Of a stretch of DNA of 64,000 nt, positions 1-64,000 are shown piece after piece. This DNA comes from Girardinichthys multiradiatus (taxonomy: Eukaryota > Chordata > Actinopteri > Cyprinodontiformes > Goodeidae). A model generated the notes under the pieces. The model worked only from the letters and a program-made list of their open reading frames with translations, was not told the DNA's origin and searched no databases. Positions within the stretch are counted from its first letter, which is position 1. Every line of letters starts with the position of its first letter. The stretch spans positions 41,851,975 through 41,915,974 of the forward strand of contig NC_061804.1 of assembly GCF_021462225.1 (NCBI RefSeq), in the 5' to 3' direction. The position numbers were made by a program, and so were the translations under genes.

Positions 1-1318
1 AGGGATAAAATGCAATGGAGTTCCACACACTATGTGACCTAGTCTCCTTTTCCTCAGCAGCAAGCAGGGGGCTCCAGCTCAGCACACAGTGGTCCCATCT
101 CCTCACTGACGGCATATTGATAAAAGTATTAGAAAACTTGTTCAGGGCCAAACTGACAGATGAGTTTGATTTCTTCTCTCTGGCACTGTGCTGCCATGTG
201 TAACTGACCATATGAACCATATTAAAACATGTATGATCTGTGTTCTGGTTTCTGTTAAGTTTTGTGAAAATTGAATGTTATCCACAAAAGGAGTCATTCT
301 GGGTACAACAATAAAATATTTCTACATGCCTGGATTTATTTTACAGTAAAATTCAACTTTTTATTAGAGAAACGCAAACTAAATATCAAATACATACTAA
401 ACCTTTCACATTTTTACTTGGAAAAAAAGATCCTTAAATTAGAAATAAAAACATATTATATAGTTCCTTACCATATGTACTTTGTGCTGGTCTATCACAC
501 GAAGTCTCATAAAACTTAAAATAAATTTACATTGTGGTTGTAATGTGGCAAAATTTGAAAAACATCTAGGGTTATGAATATCTTTGTAATTAATTCTGTA
601 TAAAATAATATAAAAACTCTTCTATGCAAATAAAATTGCATTATTTCGAAATAGAAATAACTTAAATGGATCGATCAGGTGTTTAGATTTTTGTAAAATT
701 TAGCTAAAACCTGGCAGGATTAGAAAAGTGGAACTGGCCTGACCTTTGTCTGACCTCAATCTGGCTGTGTTAACAGGTGCAAGCTAAGTTGTTCTGCTGT
801 TATCAGTGTGAGAGAGCAGCAATAATACCCAACCTTAAATGTGTGGGACTACACATAAACACTGCCCTTAATTCCAAAACAGACAAGGCCAGATATCTCA
901 TCTGTTTTGAATATCAAAAACAGTCACATGAAATAAATAAAAAATATCTAAAATGAATGAATTAAAGTTAGTCAATTTTAATACCCCTGGCGAGTGTCTC
1001 TGGTGAGCCCGGAGCTTATCCGAGTCATTTGGAGAGGGACAAGTTGGCAGACAGGACAAACGATGCATAAAGTCTCTTATATCTAAAGGCAGTTTAGACT
1101 CACCAACAAAACAGAACACTAGGATTCTGGACTGTCGAAAGAGAGATCTAAAACAGATACATGGGGAGCAAATGCAAATTCCACATAGAGAGCCTACGGC
1201 CAAGACTGGGATCATTGGTGGTCCTGTTGATGCCCAGTTTGGACCAAGCTTCAGCTGTTGGACAGCTGGTCTTAAATTAGATTGCGGACTACTTTGGTAT
1301 AAAGAGGAGTTCATGATC
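1..1318. other. intergenic DNA, nothing recognised
   Basis: AT-rich sequence with only short ORFs that lack domain patterns or codon bias. A neighbouring gene's 3' end could lie at the extreme left (around 15-203), but nothing in the translation supports it. Confidence 0.4.
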
Positions 1319-1855
1319 AAGTCAATTCAATTCAATTCAGTTTTAGTTATATAGCGCCAATTCACAACACCTGTTGTCTCAAGGCACTTCACAAAAAGTC
1401 AGGTACATACATTCCAATTAATCCTAACCATTGAACAGTGCAGTCAGATTCAGTTATTTATTCAAATTGGATAAAAAGTTTTTCTATCTAAGGAAACCCA
1501 GCAGATTGCATCCAGTCAGAGACTTGTAGCAGTCACTCCTCCTGGATGAACATGTAGAGACAGTGGACAGTCACTGGCGTTGACTTTGCAGCAATCTCTC
1601 ATACTGAGCATGCATGTAGCGACAGTGGAGAGGAAAAACTCCCTTTTAACAGGAAGAAACCTCCAGCAGAACCAGGCTCAGTGTGAGCGGCCATCTGCCA
1701 CGACCGACTGGGGGTTTGAGAAAACAGAGCAGAGCAGAGTCAATGAATTACTGCATGGCGCCCAGAGACTACAAATGATGCCCACCACCACGTTTAACAG
1801 TTGGTATGATGAGTTAGTGCAGATAGGAGTAGCTCCTCCTAATTACTATGGAACC
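1319..1855 (-). repeat. teleost interspersed repeat, minus orientation (tail ...GCGCTATATAAATAAA)
   Basis: Read on the minus strand it ends with GAATTGGCGCTATATAACTA and repeated GAATTGAATT, the same tail as the copy at 10375-11246. Both copies also share the block that includes tcctcctggatgaacatg and ctccagcagaaccag. Translating it gives a spurious NSLLTGRNLQQNQ peptide. It is a transposon-derived repeat of unassigned class that is common in spiny-rayed fish. Confidence 0.7.
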
Positions 1856-2690
1856 TGAGCCAGACAAATCTAATGTTAACTCTATGTGATAATTTATTTA
1901 TCTTATATTAAAATCTGGTAAAGAATATGATTTCTGAATTACATCCTGATACATGAACTGCATCTATTTTAAAGTAACAGTATTAAAGATATATATGCTG
2001 GTATTTTAAATTCCACTGTTTAAGATGCCTTCATGAGTTCCTTTAAATGTGTCCTTAGCTTCAAACTGCAAAGAGGTTCTTTACCTGCTACCACATCTCC
2101 ATTAGAGGAGAGATGTGGCACACTTATGAAAACAAAACGCAAGGCAGACTGAAGAGCACTTTATCAGTTTCATTTCACAGTTAGATACTTGGTGTTCTGT
2201 ATGGTCTGGTGATTAAAACTCTTATTTGCTTTAATGCCCAGTTTGGTCATCATTCGTTCAGCTTGACTAAAATAGCCTTCTTCTGTTTTTGTCTGTGGAG
2301 GTTGTGAAACGATTTTAAAGTCAAACAAAGTTCAATTTTCTCACTAAAATGAAAATGACAAAATCCAGCATTGTTTTACATCATACAATGTAACAGTAAA
2401 AGGATATAGTTAGGTGCAGAGTGCACTCTTCAAAAATGGGAATCAACTAAAAATCTGAAGTATGCAAGAGTGAACCTCCACCACAAGTCTGATGCAGCCT
2501 CAGATTCTCCTCCAGGATTGTCCTTTATTTAGCTCCATCCATCTTCCCGAAGTCCCTGTCCCTGCTGAAGATGGGTATTTCCATCCTGATACATGGTAGT
2601 GGTAGCATTATGCTGTGGTCAGTTGAAGGTGATGGGAAACATTCATTTTCTTACCATGTGTAGGCAAAAAAAACTTACATTTTGCACTGT
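1856..2690. other. intergenic DNA, nothing recognised
   Basis: AT-rich, no ORF of note. Phrases near 2540-2650 (ccatcctgatacatggtagtgg) resemble degraded Tc1-like transposase code but are too short to call. Confidence 0.3.
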
Positions 2691-2828
2691 TTGACAGTTA
2701 GGATTAATTGGAATGTATGTACCCGACTTGAAATCTGTATATTTCAATTAAATTGACTTTGTAAATAGCTTTGAGATGATATGTGTTATCAATTTATGCT
2801 ATATAAATAAAACTGAATTAAATTGAAT
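2690..2828 (+). repeat. partial copy of the GAATTG-tailed interspersed repeat
   Basis: Contains gttaggattaattggaatg followed by tgctatataaataaaactg and a gaattaaattg tail. It matches the 3' end of the copies at 1319-1855 and 10375-11246 but is more diverged and truncated at its 5' end. Confidence 0.65.
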
Positions 2829-2889
2829 AACAGAAACAACTGGACTCTCTGGGACTGACAGAATGAGACACAAGAACCAAAACCAAACA

Positions 2890-2925
2890 ATATGTTCTCC
2901 AGGAAAATAAGGAGTGAGTTTTATT
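2890..2925 (-). terminator. candidate jam3 poly(A) signal
   Basis: AATAAA on the minus strand (TTTATT at 2920-2925) is followed downstream by a U-rich stretch and then a GU-rich tract (minus strand of about 2865-2895, TTGTTTGGTTTTGG). This is the usual arrangement for cleavage and polyadenylation. Position-based inference only. Confidence 0.45.
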
Positions 2926-3360
2926 CATCACAAACAGTTTGCTCTAAAATGAACAAAAGCAACCAAGCAGGTCTTTTAATGACATTCCCCTCTTAGCCCG
3001 TGTGGTTTTTAGTCCTGGTCAACAAGCAGCAGATCACACAGAGGAAAGCATCACTACCACATGTACAAGATGTGGAAATAAAACCTGCAGCATCACTGCC
3101 TTACAACTTCTAACAAACCAGTACACATGCTCAGTCAGAGCCACCTGTGGGCATGAACTAGGCTTTATTTCCACCTGCCTGTTGCTGCACACTGTGTTTA
3201 CCTTAGCAACCAGAACAACGGGTGGACTTGGAAATGAAATCGTCTGAGCAAGCACCGCAGTGATGGAGGACAGTGGAGAAAGGTGACAGGAAATCTGCTG
3301 AAAGCCAGAGTTCAACTAAATGCTTTGGGTACCAGTTCCTGTTTCTTTAATTTTGACCTG

Positions 3361-3408
3361 ATAGTGCTAAATGTCATTACCATTTATGGTAATGACATTT
3401 AGCACTAT
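3361..3408. repeat. perfect 21-bp inverted repeat with 6-nt loop
   Basis: Arm 3361-3381 (atagtgctaaatgtcattac + c) is the exact reverse complement of 3388-3408; the loop is atttat. Followed at once by an alternating (TA) tract. If transcribed in the jam3 3'UTR it would form a strong hairpin. It could be a tiny palindromic MITE remnant or a microRNA-like hairpin. Confidence 0.85.
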
Positions 3409-3411
3409 TGT

Positions 3412-3413
3412 GC

Positions 3414-3444
<31 letters not shown>

Positions 3445-3462
3445 TATATATATATATATTTA
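3412..3462. repeat. (TA)n microsatellite
   Basis: Alternating TA runs interrupted by aaataaat, about 50 bp. It adjoins the perfect hairpin at 3361-3408. Confidence 0.9.
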
Positions 3463-3793
3463 CGCACTAAAATGTTTTCAATTCTACTTCATCATGTTCT
3501 ATATATTCAAATCTATGGAAAAAAAAGATATTTACAAGTGATCAGATATGTAAAGAGGGAAAGCAGAAGTTTGCAGTGACATCATTCCTCTCAAACGCCA
3601 TGCTTGTGGATATATGATCTGGGCCGGGTGAAGGGAGCCTCTGATACCATGACAGATTTCCTGTGAAACTGGACAGGTCTGAAGGCATGAAGGCACTTAA
3701 GAGGAATGAACTTTTTACAAATGACTGGAGATTTCTGCAGCAATGTGCTGTCAAATGTTGATCGTCTTATTGGCCAAATAGCACACTTAGACA

Positions 3794-4315
3794 CAGGGTT
3801 CCTACACATTTTTCATCTAACAGTTCCAGGCTTTTCCAGACTCAACTTTTTAAATTTCTCTGTCTTTTATCTTTATTTTAAAGTAATAAATACTTAAGTT
3901 GACTAAAAATGTATAGCAGGCATTACAACAGTGGTAATGGTTTAACACGGAACCAGGAAAACACGAAATAGGAAGGAAAGACATAAAGAAGAAAGGACAC
4001 CAGGAAGGAAGAAAGGAAGGAAGATGAGCAGTGAAAAAATGAGGGAGAAGGGGAAGAAAAAAGTAATGACATCAGGAAGAATGGAAGTGCATGAAGAAAG
4101 AAGAAAAGAAGGACATAAGAGGTAGGGGGAACACAATGGAGGGAGGCCTTGAGGAAGGAAGAAAGAATAGACAAAGGAAGGAGGAACACAGTATTCAGAC
4201 ATTGAGATTGGGACAAATATTCTTCCATATTTGTGATCTCTATTTCCAAACTTATCCAGATCTGGAAAATACTGAAACAAAATGTAATTTTTTTGTAGAC
4301 TACGCAGGAACCCTG
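3794..4315. mobile_element. short inverted-repeat DNA element, copy A
   Basis: Left end CAGGGTTCCTACACA and right end tacgcaggaaccctg form imperfect terminal inverted repeats. The element is flanked by an exact 6-bp direct repeat tagaca (3788-3793 and 4316-4321), which looks like a target-site duplication. Inside lie cttttccagactcaac near the left end, a long purine tract rich in GGAA/AAGG (about 3955-4195) and atctggaaaatactgaaa near the right end. Copy B at 5954-6274 has the same order. It has no coding capacity, so it is non-autonomous. Confidence 0.75.
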
Positions 4316-5953
4316 TAGACATGTTTCCTTAAAGCAACATGTTCACTTTGACCACTGGTGATGGTGTAAAACTGTTGGGCACATCATCTCTACCATGACT
4401 GATATTAATATTTCACCACGCAGCTAATTGTCAAACTCTGATCACAGCTGGGAAACACCGAAGTAGCTTTTTATTCTGATATGATCAGAGATAAAATGAA
4501 CAAAGAGCTCTGAATACCTTTTAAAGCTGACCCAAGAAGCTCTTGTTCTCCTGTTGTGAAAGATCGGATGAAATGTTTCCCTTTTCAGTCTCACTGATGG
4601 AAAGAGTTTCATATTGCCTTGGGTTAAAAAATATTTTCACTGCTCTACATAATCTAGGGAAAGACAAGAAAAAAATCAGAACACTCTAACATCTATTTAC
4701 AATCAGTACAAGTGTTAACCATCCAGACCCCGAATGAATCAATACTTCACTGTAACATCAGCTTCACTAAATGGAATGAGAACAGAAGCTGTGATTAAAG
4801 CTGTAGAAGCTGAGCTACACCAAAAAAAAACCCTTCATCTTGAAAATCTATTTTTCAGAAATGAACTTTAAGTGAAATATTTCTGACAAAAATACTTTTC
4901 TTTGTATCTGGGTCTGAAGTGGCCACCAACTCCAAGGCCTGTCACTTCTGCTGCATTCTCGTTAGTATGTGGTTCTGGGAATGACACCACCAGTTTCTAC
5001 CAACCTCACTGCAAGCTGGAGAACTGGTGAGGAGTTTTCTGGTCAATAAAAGGTGATAACAATGTTTAGACTTCAGCAGCTTGTAGGCCTTTTTTCACAC
5101 GCAGCATCCATGTGGGGTTGGAGAGGAACTTTCAAAGAGAACGTTTCACTTGATTCTTTCAATATAAAAAAATACTTGTTATTCTGTACAAATGGAACAT
5201 TTTCATGTGGAGCCATCTCAATCCAACAGATTTAAGGGTTCTGTTATGTTACAGTACCAGCTCAGAGAAGAAATAACCAACTGAGCTAAACTGATCTCCA
5301 AACCATGCTGCGTTGACAGTACTTTATGTATTTCAAATGGATCCAAGTGTTGGGGAGTCCCTGTCCAGATTAACCTGCATCATCAGCAGGAAGATAATAT
5401 GACAGAGATATTAGTGATTATGAGCGTCACCCCTCATGCCAGGTTGATACAGTAAATTATCCTGGGTCAGTTTGCTGTGTGACCCAGAACAGGAGAGTAC
5501 CTAGAGGAGGATTCAGAAAAAAGATAAGGTGCTTCTGTTTTGTCTGAGATACTAGGGAAGCAGCCCAAACATACAATCTGGGATTCTTCTTTCTGTGTTT
5601 ACAAAATCCAGACACAAGAACAATGAAAAATGTATTGTTTTACTTTGACTTGAGCTCACAGCTTCTCTGGGTTTTCCTGGTTTAGGCCTTGGTTTGTTCC
5701 AATCAGAATATTACTGATCCCAGATTGAAGGGTTGTTTGTTGGTGCAGTTCAGTCTTCATCTTTCTTTGTTCCAGTTCAAACATATTTATTGTGTGCTAC
5801 TAAGCCAAGTCGTTTGACAAAGCCAGTTTACACAAAGTGGACTCTTGTTTAAACTACTTGGTTCTAATAAGGTATTTTACCCGTTAAATACATTGTTAAA
5901 TCTGCATTAGGTACTAGAAGAATTCTTTTCCTTAGTAGAAATAAAAATAGGTA

Positions 5954-6274
5954 CAGGGTTCCTACACAGTTTTTACGTAGAACTTCCACACTTTTCCAGA
6001 CTTAGTCCATTATGTTCATTTTAAAAGTTGAAGGAAGAAATGAAGGAAGGAACATAGGAAGAAAGGAAGGAAGAAAGGAAGGAGGAAGAGAGCAGTGGAC
6101 ACAAGAAAGAAGGAAAGGACATGAGCAAGGACACATTATTTAGACATTCGGACAGAGTAAAGTCTGAAAAAAACTAATATTTTCTATTTTCATGTGTGTC
6201 TGATACATACTAACCCAGACCTGGTAAATACTGAAATTACATTTCACACTATTCCAAACTGCGCAGGAACCCAG
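5954..6274. mobile_element. short inverted-repeat DNA element, copy B
   Basis: Same architecture as copy A: left end CAGGGTTCCTACACAG, then acttttccagacttag, a GGAA-rich purine tract (about 6030-6120), cctggtaaatactgaaatt, and right end gcgcaggaacccag. The flanks taggta/taagta look like a slightly mutated 6-bp target duplication. The internal purine tract is shorter than in copy A, which accounts for the length difference. Confidence 0.72.
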
Positions 6275-7210
6275 TAAGTACCACTTGGGTCTTCTGGTTC
6301 TGGAAGGTTAATTTACAAACCCTGTATTATCATCACTCTGACAGTTATAGTGTACCCAACATATATTGTGTGCATATCAGCCAACTATCCTGAAAGTTAC
6401 TGCAATATACACAGGATCAACTGTAAGCACTGAAGGACACTTAAAACACACAGCTCAGATTGTGTACAGTGTTTCACAGCATTGGACTGGCACTCATGAA
6501 AGCCTCTCACTAAGACTATCTACAAACATCAACAGGAAGTTTGTCACTTTAACACAGACTGGGTGGAGCGACTGAGTATGCAGGAACACCCGTCAGGATG
6601 CACATCTCAATAAAAAGCAGCAACTTGTTTTAGTCTTTCATCTTCTGAAAAGGTGAGAATGCTTACAGCTTAACACAAAGTGGTCAAAGTCTTACAAACT
6701 TTATCCACAAGCAAAAAAGAACAAACAACAACAACCTAAACACACGTTAGTATTTTACAATTATTTAAAAAAGTAAACTTTTATCTATAGGCATTTTAAA
6801 ATATATTCCATCAAAAATAGTGTTTCAACAGTAGAAAACAAATGTTATACAAATGACAAAAGCTAAATGTTTACAGTAGAAAGTTATCATGATAGATTGT
6901 CTGTAGAGGAGAGAGCCTCCTAACCATTTTCTACCAGAGATGTTTCCTTCCTGCCTCCTCAATTCATGTTAAAAACCATGCAATGACTGTAAATAAAGAA
7001 CCATAATTTAGCAAACAAACTCAAATGAGGGTGATACTATTTTTACATCTTGTGGCCTGCAAGCTCCTGTCAACTTTGGCAAGTTTGAGTAGTTGGATTT
7101 CCCACTGTGAACTCAAGAGCCTAAACTGTTGCAGCTCCGTGGTCCAACAGCGCGGAGGGCCCACATGTCACATCTTGAGCACAACAGCCCTCACTGTCCT
7201 CTTTTCATTT

Positions 7211-62459
<55,249 letters not shown>

Positions 62460-62640
62460 CTTGGTGTCGATGCAATGCTCGGTGCGGCTGGCCGTACATG
62501 CGCAAAGTAGCCTTAACAGCTTTAGTGTGGATAGAGAGGGGGAGAGAGACCTAGAGGGAAATCTACCAGAGGGAAAGAGACGGAGAGAAAAGGCGGGGGA
62601 TCTATTGTATGGGGTTTCCATAGCTACAGAAAGCATCATT
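62460..62640 (-). promoter_or_regulatory. jam3 5'UTR and core promoter region
   Basis: Immediately upstream of the jam3 ATG, this stretch contains an NRF1-like site (TGCGCATG on the minus strand, around 62498-62505). A YY1-like motif overlaps the start codon (CAAGATGGCG; plus cgccatctt at 62454-62462). The minus strand of 62530-62595 is pyrimidine-rich. No TATA box is evident at a clear spacing, as expected for a CpG-type promoter. The start site itself cannot be placed. Confidence 0.5.
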
Positions 62641-62644
62641 CACA

Positions 62645-63073
62645 CAGACAGGAATTTATAGTTGACACGATGAGGAAGGCTTTTACTACCGTGGGCTTAC
62701 ACTACTGTTGGCAGGCAGCATCTGTGAACTCAGATATGAAACCACCAGCCTCCAGACTTTTATGTGATGTGGGATTGAACTGAGATTAGAAAAAATATAT
62801 AAAAATGCTTCTTCCCATATGAAAAGTAAAGGCAATGCATTTAGGTAATGCCATAGCTCTCCAAAAAGGAATAAAAATAATTACCACTGCCCCAACAGTA
62901 ACCCAAGGCTGTTTTATGTTGCAGGAAAAATTTTAAGATCGAGCTTGAACATTGCACTTCCTTACTAATGTGACCAAACACACACACTAACTACTGTGTG
63001 GTTATTTATTTAACCTAAAATGCTAGATTTATGCGACAGATTGTAACTAAACATATATATATATGTATATATA
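62645..63073. other. jam3 upstream flank, nothing recognised
   Basis: AT-rich sequence between the CpG-rich promoter and the second Tc1-like copy, ending in a short (TA)n run at 63050-63073 that holds the transposon target TA. Confidence 0.4.
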
Positions 63074-64000
63074 CAGGTCCTTCTCAAAATATTAGCATAT
63101 TGTGATAAAGTTAATTATTTTCCATAATGTCATGATGAAAATTTAACATTCATATATTTTAGATTCATTGCACACTAACTGAAATATTTCAGGTCTTTTA
63201 TTGTCTTAATACGGATGATTTTGGCATACAGCTCATGAAAACCCAAAATTCCTATCTCACAAAATTAGCATATTTCATCCGACCAATAAAAGAAAAGTGT
63301 TTTTAATACAAAAAACGTCAACCTTCAAATAATCATGTACAGTTATGCACTCAATACTTGGTCGGGAATCCTTTTGCAGAAATGACTGCTTCAATGCGGC
63401 GTGGCATGGAGGCAATCAGCCTGTGGCACTGCTGAGGTCTTATGGAGGCCCAGGATGCTTCGATAGCGGCCTTTAGCTCATCCAGAGTGTTGGGTCTTGA
63501 GTCTCTCAACGTTCTCTTCACAATATCCCACAGATTCTCTATGGGGTTCAGGTCAGGAGAGTTGGCAGGCCAATTGAGCACAGTGATACCATGGTCAGTA
63601 AACCATTTACCAGTGGTTTTGGCACTGTGAGCAGGTGCCAGGTCATGCTGAAAAATGAAATCTTCATCTCCATAAAGCCTTTTCAGCAGATGGAAGCATG
63701 AAGTGCTCCAAAATCTCCTGATAGCTAGCTGCATTGACCCTGCCCTTGATAAAACACAGTGGACCAACACCAGCAGCTGACACGGCACCCCAGACCATCA
63801 CTGACTGTGGGTACTTGACACTGGACTTCTGGCATTTTGGCATTTCCTTCTCCCCAGTCTTCCTCCAGCCTCTGGCACCTTGATTTCCGAATGACATGCA
63901 GAATTTGCTTTCATCCGAAAAAAGTACTTTGGACCACTGAGCAACAGTCCAGTGCTGCTTCTCTGTAGCCCAGGTCAGACGCTTCTGCCGCTGTTTCTGG
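63074..64000 (-). mobile_element. second Tc1-like transposon copy, cut by the window edge
   Basis: Starts at a TA (63072-63073) with caggtccttctcaaaatatt and is nearly identical to the copy at 23421 over the inverted repeat and the transposase C-terminus. The frame 63788-63351 covers QHDLAPAHSAKTTGKWF through SPDLNPIENLW to SAKGFPTKY; upstream residues (SFGNQGARGWRKTGEKEMPK) are one frame away because of an extra base in ccttttcagc near 63680. At the window edge it reads QKQRQKRLTWATE, sequence deleted from the other copy. The right inverted repeat is outside the window. Confidence 0.92.
63351..64000 (-). pseudogene. Tc1-like transposase C-terminal part, frameshifted
   Basis: Contains the catalytic Asp of QHD and the Glu of PIENLW of the DD34E triad. 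A single-base insertion between SAEK and LYGDED breaks the frame. The N-terminal DNA-binding part would lie beyond 64000. Confidence 0.88.

Larger units (their letters stand above)
2900..7210 (-). other. probable jam3 3'UTR (about 4.3 kb)
   Basis: No protein-coding similarity is seen on either strand. The region follows the jam3 stop codon and contains no exon-like pattern before the candidate poly(A) signal at 2920-2925. A closer AATAAA on the minus strand at 5786-5791 could give a shorter form. Two short inverted-repeat elements, a perfect hairpin and a (TA)n tract lie inside. The extent is inferred; transcript evidence would be needed to fix it. Confidence 0.45.

Noticed and set aside
15..203. 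Short plus-strand frame at the left edge as a possible neighbouring gene end
   Set aside because: A converging neighbour is plausible there, but the 62 codons match nothing recognisable.
3923..4322. Minus-strand frames over 100 codons at the GGAA tract
   Set aside because: Translation of the purine/pyrimidine tract inside inverted-repeat element copy A.

Overview
The window is a piece of a ray-finned fish genome. It has AT-rich, intron-dominated DNA with long microsatellites and remnants of typical teleost transposons: Tc1-like DD34E elements, Rex3/RTE, L2 and L1 LINEs, tRNA-derived SINEs, hAT elements and a Ty3/Gypsy fragment. Nothing is prokaryotic: there are no operons, ribosome binding sites or CRISPR arrays.

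One host gene is recognised with confidence, and it fills almost the whole window on the minus strand. It is a junctional adhesion molecule C gene (jam3 family). Nine coding exons can be placed at 62411-62459 (signal peptide), 14751-14819, 14559-14672, 14316-14468, 13590-13792, 9106-9205, 8855-8984, 8681-8735 and 7211-7246. They join with consistent phases and near-canonical splice sites into a 302-residue protein: signal peptide, Ig V domain, Ig C2 domain with an extra cysteine pair, one transmembrane helix, and a short tail ending in SSFVI (a PDZ ligand). Intron 1 is about 47.6 kb. A CpG-rich promoter region surrounds exon 1 at about 61.7-62.6 kb. A candidate poly(A) signal at 2920-2925 suggests a long 3'UTR of about 4.3 kb, and left of that is intergenic DNA.

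Layout. 1-2900: intergenic DNA with two copies of a teleost interspersed repeat. 2900-7210: probable jam3 3'UTR, with two copies of a short inverted-repeat element and a perfect 21-bp hairpin. 7.2-14.8 kb: jam3 exons 9 to 2; intron 5 holds a dead Tc1-like element that was itself split by another repeat. 14.8-62.4 kb: intron 1. It carries a (CTAT)n array against an L1 fragment (17.1-18.9 kb), a G/T-skewed duplicated block of unknown family (19.75-22.9 kb), a full-length defective Tc1-like element (23.42-24.99 kb), an L2 fragment (25.1-26.1 kb), a hAT BED-finger remnant (29.4-30.5 kb), SINEs (40.9, 47.6 and 48.6 kb), a Tc1-type MITE (46.0 kb), and a dense transposon cluster at 50.4-55.0 kb (tyrosine recombinase fragment, Rex3, Gypsy gag-pol fragment, THAP-finger pseudogene). 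A hAT-like non-autonomous element lies at 60.7-61.4 kb. 62.46-64.0 kb: promoter and upstream flank, with a second Tc1-like copy cut by the window edge.

No new multi-gene system was found. The least explained structures are the duplicated G/T-skewed block at 19.75-22.9 kb, the tyrosine-recombinase fragment in a 2-kb purine-rich tract, the THAP/Gypsy juxtaposition, the paired elements and hairpin in the presumed 3'UTR, and a competing splice donor in jam3 exon 4. All calls come from reading the sequence; no database search was run.
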